Shown: positions 17,348 to 25,893 of the stretch, piece by piece
Layout: each line of letters begins with the position of its first letter
How positions within the stretch are numbered: the stretch's first letter is position 1
NCBI RefSeq assembly: GCF_028285715.1
Contig: NZ_JANQOO010000021.1
Span: 434,001-498,000 of the forward strand
From: Ulvibacterium sp.
GTDB taxonomy: Bacteria > Bacteroidota > Bacteroidia > Flavobacteriales > Flavobacteriaceae
DNA: 64,000 nt
Direction: 5' to 3'
Notes under the pieces: generated by a model
The model's input: only the letters and a program-made list of their open reading frames with translations
The model's database searches: none
Told to the model about the DNA's origin: nothing
Made by a program: the position numbers and the translations under genes

Positions 17348-18602
17348 ACGGGCCTGGGCCTGGGTGCCTATTTTATACTTTACCCAAGGGCTACCTTACG
17401 TCATAGTAGTTACCGTATCGGTAATCATGTATAAAAAGCTAGGCATTAGCAATGACGATATAGGCCTGTATACCAGCTTGTTGTATTTACCTTGGGTAAT
17501 AAAACCCTTGTGGAGCCCATTCGTTGACCTTAGGAGTACCAAACGAAATTGGTTTTTGGCCATGCAATTGGTCATCGCATTGGCACTTTTGGGTGTGGGC
17601 CTAAGTTTGCCCACCAATTTGTTCTTTGTAACCACCTTGGCCTGTTTTTGGATGGCGGCCTTTGCTTCCGCTACCAATGACATCGCCTCGGACGGTTATT
17701 ATATGATTGGGCTTAGTGAAAAAAAACAGTCCTTCTTCGTAGGTATACGCAGCACTTTTTACAGATTGGCCATGGTTACCGGCGAAGGATTAATCGTTAT
17801 TCTTGCCGGTTTTTTGGAAAATCATTACGGAGACAATACCAAGGCCTGGAGCATTACCATGACTGCTACTGCTTTTCTAATGCTGGCTTTGACTGTTTCC
17901 AATTTCCTGGTTACTCCGAAATACGAATCCTCATCCTCAATAGCCCTGGACAAACCCAAGGGATTCTTGGAGGTGTTCATATCCTTTTTTAAAAAGCCGA
18001 ATATTGGTATTGCCTTGGCCTTTATACTCACCTATCGTTTGGGAGAGTCACAATTGGTAAAAATGGCCGCACCATTCTTACTGGATCCCCATGAAAAGGG
18101 AGGTTTGGGATATTCCACGGAACTATTGGGAACCATTTTCGGAACGGTAGGTGTAATAATGCTTTCTGCCGGTGGAATTTTGGGCGGAATCCTTATTTCT
18201 CGCGATGGTTTAAAGAAATGGATGCTCCCTATGGTGCTTTCCCTCAACATTCCGAACATACTCTATGCTATTTTAGCCTTCACCCATACCGATCATATTA
18301 TCGCCGTTACGGCGACCGTGGTATTTGAGAAATTTGGCTATGGATTCGGCTTTGCAGCCTTTCTTATGTACCTCATATATATTGCCGAGGGGAAATCCAA
18401 AACTTCCCATTATGCCATTGCCACGGGGTTTATGGCCTTAGGCATGATGCTACCGGGGATGTTAAGTGGTTATATGCAGAGTTGGTTGGGCTATAGTGGT
18501 TTCTTTATTTGGGTAGTCATTGCGGCATTGCCCGCACTCTTTCTACTGAAATATCTAAAGTACCCTGCCGATTATGGTAAAAAAACTATGGGAAATGAGT
18601 AA
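17331..18602 (+). CDS. AmpG-like MFS permease (muropeptide/amino sugar uptake)
   Basis: A 423-residue inner-membrane transporter of the major facilitator superfamily with about 12 membrane segments. The N-terminal motif WVPILYFTQGLPY and the loop SLLYLPWVIKPLWSPFVD resemble AmpG, which imports GlcNAc-anhydroMurNAc and its peptides. AmpG assignment rests on these motifs and on neighbours: NagZ-like GH3 directly after (8-base overlap), MurQ, AnmK and NagB nearby. It could instead import another disaccharide such as GlcNAc-MurNAc. The ATG at 17331 lies inside the end of the preceding gene. Confidence 0.8.
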   Translation: MIQKDKRAWAWVPILYFTQGLPYVIVVTVSVIMYKKLGISNDDIGLYTSLLYLPWVIKPLWSPFVDLRSTKRNWFLAMQLVIALALLGVGLSLPTNLFFVTTLACFWMAAFASATNDIASDGYYMIGLSEKKQSFFVGIRSTFYRLAMVTGEGLIVILAGFLENHYGDNTKAWSITMTATAFLMLALTVSNFLVTPKYESSSSIALDKPKGFLEVFISFFKKPNIGIALAFILTYRLGESQLVKMAAPFLLDPHEKGGLGYSTELLGTIFGTVGVIMLSAGGILGGILISRDGLKKWMLPMVLSLNIPNILYAILAFTHTDHIIAVTATVVFEKFGYGFGFAAFLMYLIYIAEGKSKTSHYAIATGFMALGMMLPGMLSGYMQSWLGYSGFFIWVVIAALPALFLLKYLKYPADYGKKTMGNE

Positions 18603-20205
18603 AAAGGGTATTCATAAATGGGCTTCTGGACAACTTTCACAGACCGAAAAAATCGGTCAGTTATTCATGCCGGCGGCCTTTATCAATGATACGGAAGTCG
18701 AAATTCAAAAATTGGAAAGGCTCATAACGGAGCATAACATTGGTGGAATTTGCTTTTTCCATAGCCGTGCCAGTGCGGCGACCAACTATGAAGGCAAAAA
18801 AGAGGTCATCTATTATAAAGACAGCTTTGATACATTGAAGCAATTGATCTCTCGCTATCAAAAGGCAGCAAAATATCCTTTGCTTATTGCCATTGATGCC
18901 GAATGGGGGCTTGCCATGCGAATCGAAAATACCCCGCAATACCCTTATGCCATTACCTTGGGTGCCATTCAAGATAATGATGATTTGATTTTTGAGGTAG
19001 GCCAAAATATAGCCCGGGATTGCAAGGCAGCAGGTATTCATTGGAATTTGGCTCCAGTAGCGGACATCAACAACAATCCGGACAATCCAGTAATCGGGTA
19101 TCGTTCTTTTGGGGAGAACAAGGACTCAGTCCTAGAGAAGACCATGGCCTTTATAAAAGGTTCGCAAAGTGAAGGTGTGCTCACTAGCATTAAACATTTT
19201 CCAGGTCATGGGGACACTGCCACGGACTCCCATTTAGGACTTCCACTTATTAATAAGTCAAAACAAGAACTCCTGGAGAACGAATTATATCCCTTTCAAA
19301 AGCTGATTGATGAAGGTGTAGATTCGGTAATGGTGGGTCATCTTTCGGTTCCCAGTTTGGCTCATGGCACGCCTATTCCCTCAAGCATATCCAAGGACAT
19401 CATCAAAGGATTGCTTCGGGAAGAAATGGGATTTGAAGGTCTCGTTATCTCAGATGCACTGAATATGCATGCCGTTTCCAAAAACTATCCGAAACAAGGA
19501 GAATTGGAATGGTTGGCCTTTGATGCGGGAAACGATATCCTATGTTTTGCCGAACATCCCAAAGAGGGCATTGAAACCATTCTAGAAAATGCCACCCCCG
19601 ATCAGATCCAGGAAAGTTTTGAGCGTATTTGGAAGCTAAAAAAGCGAGTTTTCAGCATTCACGAAACGAGCTCAAGCCCTAATCTTGAATCTAGTGTTGG
19701 ACTTAACACAAGGTTGGCAAAGAAAAGTCTCACCTTGTTAAAGGGGACTGAATCTAAAATACGAGAATTTAGTGCCGCTAATTTTTTGGGGATTGAGATA
19801 TCCCGTTCCACTGATAACTTGTTTTTTGAATTGATCGGTAAAGGCAAAGAATTCGATTACTCCACCTTTCCAAAATTTGAAAGAGTTGATGATACTAAGC
19901 TGATAACAGCCAAAAAAAATATTCTTTTGGCCCTTTTTCCACCTCAGATAAAGCCGACCAACAAATTTGGATTATCAAAGGAAGAGTTGGAATTCATCAA
20001 TGAAATGATCGCTACTGAGAATACGATACTATATGTTTTTGGGAATCCATATGTTTTAAATCATATTGATAGTGAAAATGCAAATGCAGTTGTTATGGTC
20101 TACCAAGATTTTAAGGTGTTCCAAGAAGTGGCCGCACAACATTTCCTTGGTAATCTAGAGTCCAAGGGTAACCTGCCCATAACCCATAAGGAATTTCAAA
20201 AATGA
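18595..20205 (+). CDS. nagZ: NagZ-like beta-N-acetylglucosaminidase (GH3)
   Basis: A 536-residue cytoplasmic glycoside hydrolase family 3 enzyme that removes GlcNAc from GlcNAc-anhydroMurNAc or muropeptides. The NagZ-specific loop KHFPGHGDT with DSH is present (Lys200, His201, Asp211, His213), together with the nucleophile region VISDALNM (Asp287) and the substrate loop IDAEWGLAMR. No signal peptide is seen, consistent with action after import by the upstream permease. It is longer than E. coli NagZ (341 residues) because of a C-terminal domain (about 345-536) of the GH3 C-terminal kind. The frame opens at 18574, but the ATG at 18595 in an ATGAGTAA overlap with the permease stop is the natural start. 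Confidence 0.88.
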   Translation: MSKKGIHKWASGQLSQTEKIGQLFMPAAFINDTEVEIQKLERLITEHNIGGICFFHSRASAATNYEGKKEVIYYKDSFDTLKQLISRYQKAAKYPLLIAIDAEWGLAMRIENTPQYPYAITLGAIQDNDDLIFEVGQNIARDCKAAGIHWNLAPVADINNNPDNPVIGYRSFGENKDSVLEKTMAFIKGSQSEGVLTSIKHFPGHGDTATDSHLGLPLINKSKQELLENELYPFQKLIDEGVDSVMVGHLSVPSLAHGTPIPSSISKDIIKGLLREEMGFEGLVISDALNMHAVSKNYPKQGELEWLAFDAGNDILCFAEHPKEGIETILENATPDQIQESFERIWKLKKRVFSIHETSSSPNLESSVGLNTRLAKKSLTLLKGTESKIREFSAANFLGIEISRSTDNLFFELIGKGKEFDYSTFPKFERVDDTKLITAKKNILLALFPPQIKPTNKFGLSKEELEFINEMIATENTILYVFGNPYVLNHIDSENANAVVMVYQDFKVFQEVAAQHFLGNLESKGNLPITHKEFQK

Positions 20206-21134
20206 ATTTAGCCGTTGCCCAATTTCAACCTAAGGACGGGGATAAAGCCTATAACTTATCCATTATTGAGGAATTGACCCAAAAGGCAAAATCAAAGAAG
20301 GCCGATGTGATAAGTTTTCATGAGATGTCGGTTACGGCCTATACGTTTACCAAAGACCTGACCTTTGATGAAATAAATACATTGGCGGAGGAAGTACCCA
20401 ATGGAGAAATTACCCGGAAGCTGATTCAGATTTCCAAAAATCACGATATTCCCCTTTTGGCTGGATTGGTAGAAAAAGAAAACGGTAAAATTTATAATAC
20501 GTATATCTGTGTCACCAAGGAGGGCGTAATCGCTAAATATCGAAAGCTCCATCCCTTTATAAGTCAATACATGTCACCGGGGAATCAATATGTAGTATTT
20601 GATTTATTGGGATGGAAATGCGGAATCTTGATTTGTTACGATAACAACGTCATTGAAAATGTTAGGGCTACCTCACTCTTAGGTGCCGAACTCATATTTG
20701 CACCCCATGTAACAGGTTGTACACCTTCATCCATGCCCGGAAGGGGTTATGTTGACCATAAGTATTGGTCGAATAGGGAAGATGACCCGGTGTCCTTACG
20801 TTTGGAATTCGATGGTCCCAAAGGTAGGCAATGGCTGATGCGATGGTTACCAGCCCGGGCCTACGACAATGGGGTATATTATGCCTTCAGCAATCCCATT
20901 GGTTATGACGGTGAGCATCTAAAGAACGGAAACTCCATGATTATAGACCCTTATGGCGAGGTGCTATCCGAGATAAAATCTTTTGATGATGATATAACCA
21001 TATCCAAAGTAACTAAGGAGAAGATAAAGCTATCAGCCGGATGGAGATATAAAAATGCAAGAAGACCAGAATTGTATAAGGAAATTATCGGATACGATCA
21101 TAAATCGGAAACCAATCCCATTTGGATGAAATAA
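20202..21134 (+). CDS. Carbon-nitrogen hydrolase (nitrilase superfamily)
   Basis: A 310-residue cytoplasmic amidohydrolase with the nitrilase-superfamily triad: Glu41 in FHEMSVTAY, Lys115 in KYRKLHP and Cys145 in ILICYDNN. The family hydrolyses C-N bonds of amides, carbamoyl groups or nitriles; the exact substrate cannot be read from the sequence. It overlaps the GH3 stop by 4 bases (ATGA) and precedes AnmK, so it is embedded in the muropeptide salvage unit. No AmpD-type amidase is present in the window, so a role in cleaving the lactyl-peptide amide or a product of peptide breakdown is an attractive guess. Alternatively it is an omega-amidase-like or agmatine-type enzyme carried along. Confidence 0.82.
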   Translation: MNLAVAQFQPKDGDKAYNLSIIEELTQKAKSKKADVISFHEMSVTAYTFTKDLTFDEINTLAEEVPNGEITRKLIQISKNHDIPLLAGLVEKENGKIYNTYICVTKEGVIAKYRKLHPFISQYMSPGNQYVVFDLLGWKCGILICYDNNVIENVRATSLLGAELIFAPHVTGCTPSSMPGRGYVDHKYWSNREDDPVSLRLEFDGPKGRQWLMRWLPARAYDNGVYYAFSNPIGYDGEHLKNGNSMIIDPYGEVLSEIKSFDDDITISKVTKEKIKLSAGWRYKNARRPELYKEIIGYDHKSETNPIWMK

Positions 21135-21236
21135 TATGAAATGGGCACAGACAAAATTCATTTTTTGCTTACTAACCGAAGTAATGAATTCTGTTTGTGA
21201 GAACCTGCCCGCCAGCTGCGAAAATATTGATAGTAG

Positions 21237-21252
21237 CCGGTAGCGCTAGCGG
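21237..21252. repeat. Imperfect palindrome upstream of anmK
   Basis: CCGGTAGCGCTAGCGG is self-complementary except at one symmetric pair. It is GC-rich in an otherwise AT-rich 144-base gap and ends 26 bases before the anmK ATG. An 8-bp inverted repeat (AATTCATT at 21155, AATGAATT at 21183) lies in the same gap. Either could be a regulatory or degenerate repeat element; function unknown. Confidence 0.3.
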
Positions 21253-21278
21253 TAGATCTAAGCAAAAAAGATAACTAG

Positions 21279-22355
21279 ATGAAAATTCATAGAATAATCG
21301 GTCTCATGTCAGGGACCTCTTTGGACGGACTGGACCTGGCCTATTGCCATATTTGGTTACAAGAGGGCCATTGGGAGTTTGAAATCAGTGAAACCAGGAG
21401 CGTTTCCTATACCCCGGAAATGAAATCCAGACTTAAGGATTCCATCCATCTTTCGGCAGAAGAACTCTTGGTACTGCACAATGGGTACGGTACTTGGTTG
21501 GGAGAACAGACGAGATCATTTATCAATGCGTTTAATCTGGATGTAGATATCATAGCCAGTCATGGCCATACCACCCACCACAGGCCTGAAATAGGGTTGA
21601 CATTTCAAATTGGTTCCGGGCAACATTTGGCCAACGCCAGTGGCCATAAGGTTATTTCCGATTTTCGGACGAATGATGTATCCATTGGTGGTCAAGGAGC
21701 TCCACTTGTCCCTATTGGCGACCGACTTTTCTTTGGTCAATATGACTTTTGCTTGAACTTAGGGGGCATTAGCAATGTTTCCTTTGAAAAGAATGGAGAG
21801 CGCATAGCCTATGATATTGGCCAGGCCAATATGGTTTTAAACCATATTACGCAGAAAATTGGACTAAATTATGATGCCGAAGGTAAAATGGCCAAAAAGG
21901 GAGCATTAAACTCTGGGATGCTACAAAAGCTCAATGCGCTGGAGTACTATCAGCTCCCGTATCCCAAATCCACAGGTTATGAATGGTTTATAGAAGAAAT
22001 CGTTCCCATAATAGATGCTACAGAAGATAGCATCGAAAATCTGTTACACACGGCGATTCATCATAACTGTCAGCAAATTGCGAATCAGATACACGCCAAT
22101 AAAACCAAAAAGCACAATACCCTTTTTGTAACCGGAGGAGGTGCCTTGAATACATTTTTTATGGAAGAGTTGCAAGTTCAATTGGGTCGCGATATCAAAG
22201 TAATAATACCTCCAAAAAAGCTTGTCGAGTTTAAGGAAGCCCTGGTCTTTTCGCTTATGGGTGTATTGCGTTTAAGGAATGAAGCAAATGTGTTGGGTTC
22301 GGTTACCGGGGCGCTACGGGATTCTTCGGGTGGTGTATTATTTATACCCAATTAA
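21279..22355 (+). CDS. anmK: Anhydro-N-acetylmuramic acid kinase
   Basis: Converts 1,6-anhydroMurNAc to MurNAc-6-phosphate with ATP, the substrate of MurQ encoded 9 kb to the left. The 358-residue protein begins with the family nucleotide-binding signature IGLMSGTSLDGLDLAYC (residues 7-23). It also has DIIASHGHTTHH, VISDFRTNDVSIGGQGAPL with GDRLFF, FCLNLGGISNVS, and the ATPase-fold VTGGGALNTFF near residues 286-297. Length is in the family range (E. coli 369). It is the last gene of the rightward recycling run, separated from the nitrilase-family gene by 144 bases that may hold its own promoter. Confidence 0.95.
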   Translation: MKIHRIIGLMSGTSLDGLDLAYCHIWLQEGHWEFEISETRSVSYTPEMKSRLKDSIHLSAEELLVLHNGYGTWLGEQTRSFINAFNLDVDIIASHGHTTHHRPEIGLTFQIGSGQHLANASGHKVISDFRTNDVSIGGQGAPLVPIGDRLFFGQYDFCLNLGGISNVSFEKNGERIAYDIGQANMVLNHITQKIGLNYDAEGKMAKKGALNSGMLQKLNALEYYQLPYPKSTGYEWFIEEIVPIIDATEDSIENLLHTAIHHNCQQIANQIHANKTKKHNTLFVTGGGALNTFFMEELQVQLGRDIKVIIPPKKLVEFKEALVFSLMGVLRLRNEANVLGSVTGALRDSSGGVLFIPN

Positions 22356-22625
22356 AAACCATAAACATTTTGGATGATCTTTCTTTGGATTTTTGGAAAG
22401 CAATCCTCAATATTCAATTTTTTCCGTGCCTTCCAGTCATTTCATTATTTCTTCAAATTACCTATAAACCATTGACAATAAGAGAAATAAAGCATATAAA
22501 AATATTGAATTATGTGAACCTTCATTAGAGCGAAAATTTTTAGGTTTTTTGTGAATTGTATCATAGATTGTAAAGTGTTTTACCACTAATAAATCGCAAT
22601 TCAAAACACATTACCAACTTGACCA

Positions 22626-23846
22626 ATGACGTGTAGATTCTTAATATGCCTTATCGTTTTTGGAACATTTGGTTCCACCTTTTCACAAGGCTCCCCAGAT
22701 TATGAAGGCGGACTAAATATCGCATTTGATGAAAATGGCAAAAAGTACCTCAGAATCATTTCTTGGGCGCAGGTACAGGCCATTTACAATGGACAGGCGT
22801 CGGATGAAGAGGAGCAAACCAGCTTTAACTTGGCACGGGCCAGAATATTGATGTTCTCCCAAATCAACGAAAAATTCTTGATCCTGACCCATTTTGGTCT
22901 CAATAACTTAAACAGTAATTCAATGAGTCCAACCGGTTTATCAGACGCCTCCGAACTTTTTTTTCATGGAGTGTGGGCACAATACAATTTAGGAAAAAGG
23001 CATTCAGTGGGAGCTGGACTTCACTATTTCAACGGAATTTCAAGGCTCAACAATCAAAGTACCCTTAATATTATGACCTTGGATAACAACAGGCAATCGT
23101 GGTCCACGGTCGGGCTATCCGACCAATTTGGTCGTCATCTGGGAATTTATGCCAAGGGAAGTTTGGGGAAACTGCAATATAGAGTGGCAATAAATGATGC
23201 CATCACGAACGGTTTGGACGATAGGGACCCACAAAATGGTGGAAGTGCGGTGTATGCCGGAAAGCGATTATTAGGTTCGGCCGACTCAGGTAAGGTTTTT
23301 TCGGGATATTTTGAGTATAGTTTTTTTGATATGGAATCCGATATTTTGCCTTATAAAGTAGGTACCTATTTGGGTGGAAAGCGGATTTTTAATCTTGGCG
23401 TCGGTTTTTTTACCCATCCTTCAGGTTCCGTACGGGCAGATGTAAACGGTGTACTAGAGCCCGAAGATGTCAGGATTTTTGCGGTAGATGCTTTTTATGA
23501 TGCACCTTGGGGAGATGACGGTAGTGCAATTACCGCCTACGCCACATATCAACATAACGACTATGGTGAAGATTATTTTTTTCTGGCCTATGGCACCGGA
23601 AACATGGCTTATGGGCATTTAGGTTACTTGCTTCCCGGGTCAGTTTTAAAAACAAGATTTCAACCATACGCGTCCTACGCCCTAAACACCTATGATGCTT
23701 TTGAAAATAATAGGACTATATTTGGTATTGGGGCCAACACCTACTTCAGCGGACATAATTCCAAGCTTACTTTGGAATACAGGCATGAAAGCTTTGGTGA
23801 TGACAAACTGGGTACCGTTACGCTGCAAGCAATGATATATTTATAA
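22626..23846 (+). CDS. Outer-membrane porin of the acetate uptake module
   Basis: A 406-residue exported protein: signal peptide (MTCRFLICLIVFGTFGSTFSQ), then a beta-rich chain with alternating aromatic and hydrophobic strands and a C-terminus ending TLQAMIYL, as in 16-18-stranded outer-membrane barrels of the phosphate-selective porin type. Motifs include FNLARARILMFSQINEKF and TRFQPYASYAL-like strands near the end. The following genes (DUF4212, symporter, acetyl-CoA synthetase) are 10, 29 and 34 bases apart, suggesting one operon in which the porin lets short-chain acids into the periplasm. The substrate is inferred only from that context. Confidence 0.75.
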   Translation: MTCRFLICLIVFGTFGSTFSQGSPDYEGGLNIAFDENGKKYLRIISWAQVQAIYNGQASDEEEQTSFNLARARILMFSQINEKFLILTHFGLNNLNSNSMSPTGLSDASELFFHGVWAQYNLGKRHSVGAGLHYFNGISRLNNQSTLNIMTLDNNRQSWSTVGLSDQFGRHLGIYAKGSLGKLQYRVAINDAITNGLDDRDPQNGGSAVYAGKRLLGSADSGKVFSGYFEYSFFDMESDILPYKVGTYLGGKRIFNLGVGFFTHPSGSVRADVNGVLEPEDVRIFAVDAFYDAPWGDDGSAITAYATYQHNDYGEDYFFLAYGTGNMAYGHLGYLLPGSVLKTRFQPYASYALNTYDAFENNRTIFGIGANTYFSGHNSKLTLEYRHESFGDDKLGTVTLQAMIYL

Positions 23847-23856
23847 AGAATCGATT

Positions 23857-24117
23857 ATGAAAGAAAGACAAAAAAAAGCATCTTCCTACTGGAAGGAAAA
23901 TGTAAGGTATCTTTTCATACTACTATCCATTTGGTTCCTAGTTTCTTATGGAGCCGGAATTTTATTCAAAGATGTGCTCGATAACATACAAATCGGAGGA
24001 TTTAAACTCGGTTTTTGGTTCGCGCAGCAAGGTTCGATCTACATCTTCGTAATCCTCATTTTCATCTACGTACGGTTGATGAACAAATTAGACAAAAAAT
24101 ACGGATACGACACCTAA
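23857..24117 (+). CDS. DUF4212 small subunit of sodium/solute symporter
   Basis: An 86-residue membrane protein with two transmembrane segments (LFILLSIWFLVSYGAGILF and IYIFVILIFIYVRLM) and a basic N-terminus containing SSYWKENVRYLF, the hallmark of DUF4212, described as a putative sodium/substrate symporter small subunit. The C-terminus ends LDKKYGYDT. It sits 29 bases upstream of the large symporter subunit, the conserved arrangement for this pair. Confidence 0.9.
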   Translation: MKERQKKASSYWKENVRYLFILLSIWFLVSYGAGILFKDVLDNIQIGGFKLGFWFAQQGSIYIFVILIFIYVRLMNKLDKKYGYDT

Positions 24118-24146
24118 AACCCTAACCAACCTAAACTTTCAAAATT

Positions 24147-25859
24147 ATGAGTGTTCAAGTATGGACGTATGTTTTAGTAGGAATCACGTTTGCCCTATAC
24201 ATTGGTATTGCCATTTGGTCCCGAGCGGGGTCAACCAAAGATTTCTATGTTGCCGGGGGCGGTGTATCCCCCCTTGCGAACGGAATGGCCACGGCTGCGG
24301 ATTGGATGTCGGCGGCATCGTTTATTTCAATGGCCGGAATTATCGCCTTTGCGGGATATGACGGCTCGGTTTACCTTATGGGGTGGACGGGCGGTTATGT
24401 ACTTCTTGCACTATTGCTAGCCCCCTATTTAAGGAAATTTGGGAAGTTTACGGTTCCTGACTTTATTGGGGATCGCTACTACTCAAAGACGGCTCGTATT
24501 GTTGCGGTTGTTTGTGCCCTTATTGTCTCCTTTACCTATGTGGCTGGACAGATGCGAGGTGTAGGTGTTGTCTTTTCCCGCTTCTTGGAAGTTGATATCG
24601 ACACAGGTGTGGTCATCGGAATGGTCATTGTACTGTTTTACGCGGTCCTGGGGGGAATGAAGGGCATTACATATACTCAAGTCGCCCAATACTGCGTACT
24701 CATTTTTGCCTTTATGGTGCCCGCTATTTTTATTTCCATCCAGATGACAGGAAACCCTATTCCCCAATTGGGTATGGGATCTAAATTAAATGATGGTTCC
24801 GGTTTGTATCTCTTGGAAAAATTAAATGGTCTCTCCACGGAACTTGGGTTTGCCGAATATACCGAAGGTAAGAAATCAGTGATGGATGTATTTATGATAA
24901 CATTGGCCTTAATGGTCGGTACTGCAGGGCTTCCCCATGTTATTGTGCGCTTTTTTACGGTAAAGCGCGTAAAGGATGCGCGAAAATCTGCAGGACTGGC
25001 GTTATTGCTTATCGCGATTTTGTATACTACCGCCCCTGCCGTGTCGGTATTTGCCAAAACGAATCTTATCAACACAGTCAATGAGGAAGAATACAAAAAT
25101 ATGCCAGCGTGGTTCAAGAATTGGGAAGGCACTGGATTACTAACTTTTAATGATAAAAACCAGGATGGGAAGATTCAATATCTCGCTGACAAAGAGGCTA
25201 ACGAATTGGTCATAGACAATGATATCATGGTCCTGGCCAATCCCGAAATAGCAAATCTTCCAGCTTGGGTAATCGCCCTTGTGGCCGCTGGGGGCCTGGC
25301 AGCTGCACTCTCTACCGCAGCAGGATTGCTTTTGGTGATTTCGTCCTCTGTTTCCCATGATTTGATCAAAAAAGTGTTTCTCCCAAACATCTCCGATAAA
25401 GGGGAGCTTTGGGCTGCACGTGGAGCAGCGACCTTAGCTGTGGTAATTGCCGGTTATTTCGGCATCAATCCCCCGGGGTTCGTAGCTGCCGTAGTGGCAT
25501 TGGCCTTTGGCTTGGCTGCAGCATCTTTTTTCCCTGCCATTGTTTTGGGCATATTTTACAAAAAAATGAACAAGGAAGGGGCAATCGCCGGTATGGTGGT
25601 AGGCATATCCTTAATGTTGTTCTACATGCTAAAATTCAAGTTTGGCATTTTTGATGGGGGAAAAGTTGCAGTAGCCGATCTTGAAAAAGATTGGTGGTTC
25701 GGTATTTCCCCGGAAGGCTTTGGAAGCGTGGCCATGATAGTAAACTTTGTTGTTTCCATCATCATCAACAAGCTTACCCCTGAACCCCCGGATGAGGTTC
25801 AGGAAATTGTTGAGGATATAAGAATTCCTAGTGGGGCTGGAGCGGCATCCAATCATTAA
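24147..25859 (+). CDS. Sodium:solute symporter, VC_2705/ActP-like (probable acetate uptake)
   Basis: A 570-residue inner-membrane symporter of the SSS family with about 13 membrane segments. The ADWMSAASFISMAG segment (about residues 50-63) and the VPDFIGDRYYSKTARI loop match the VC_2705/ActP branch. A soluble insert rich in Asp (around residues 315-350, with NDKNQDGKIQ resembling a calcium loop) interrupts the membrane part. The preceding gene is its DUF4212 partner and the next is acetyl-CoA synthetase, so acetate or another short monocarboxylate is the probable substrate, driven by sodium. Confidence 0.9.
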   Translation: MSVQVWTYVLVGITFALYIGIAIWSRAGSTKDFYVAGGGVSPLANGMATAADWMSAASFISMAGIIAFAGYDGSVYLMGWTGGYVLLALLLAPYLRKFGKFTVPDFIGDRYYSKTARIVAVVCALIVSFTYVAGQMRGVGVVFSRFLEVDIDTGVVIGMVIVLFYAVLGGMKGITYTQVAQYCVLIFAFMVPAIFISIQMTGNPIPQLGMGSKLNDGSGLYLLEKLNGLSTELGFAEYTEGKKSVMDVFMITLALMVGTAGLPHVIVRFFTVKRVKDARKSAGLALLLIAILYTTAPAVSVFAKTNLINTVNEEEYKNMPAWFKNWEGTGLLTFNDKNQDGKIQYLADKEANELVIDNDIMVLANPEIANLPAWVIALVAAGGLAAALSTAAGLLLVISSSVSHDLIKKVFLPNISDKGELWAARGAATLAVVIAGYFGINPPGFVAAVVALAFGLAAASFFPAIVLGIFYKKMNKEGAIAGMVVGISLMLFYMLKFKFGIFDGGKVAVADLEKDWWFGISPEGFGSVAMIVNFVVSIIINKLTPEPPDEVQEIVEDIRIPSGAGAASNH

Positions 25860-25893
25860 ATTTTGTTATTTTTAAAAGAAATCTGAAGTACGC

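Noticed and set aside
22356-22625. Possible small gene or riboswitch upstream of the porin gene
   Set aside because: The 270 bases are AT-rich with no convincing frame, no conserved fold I recognise and no exact TAnnTTTG element.
25185-25230. EF-hand calcium-binding domain as a separate protein near the symporter
   Set aside because: The NDKNQDGKIQ loop is in frame within the symporter and is better treated as an insert.
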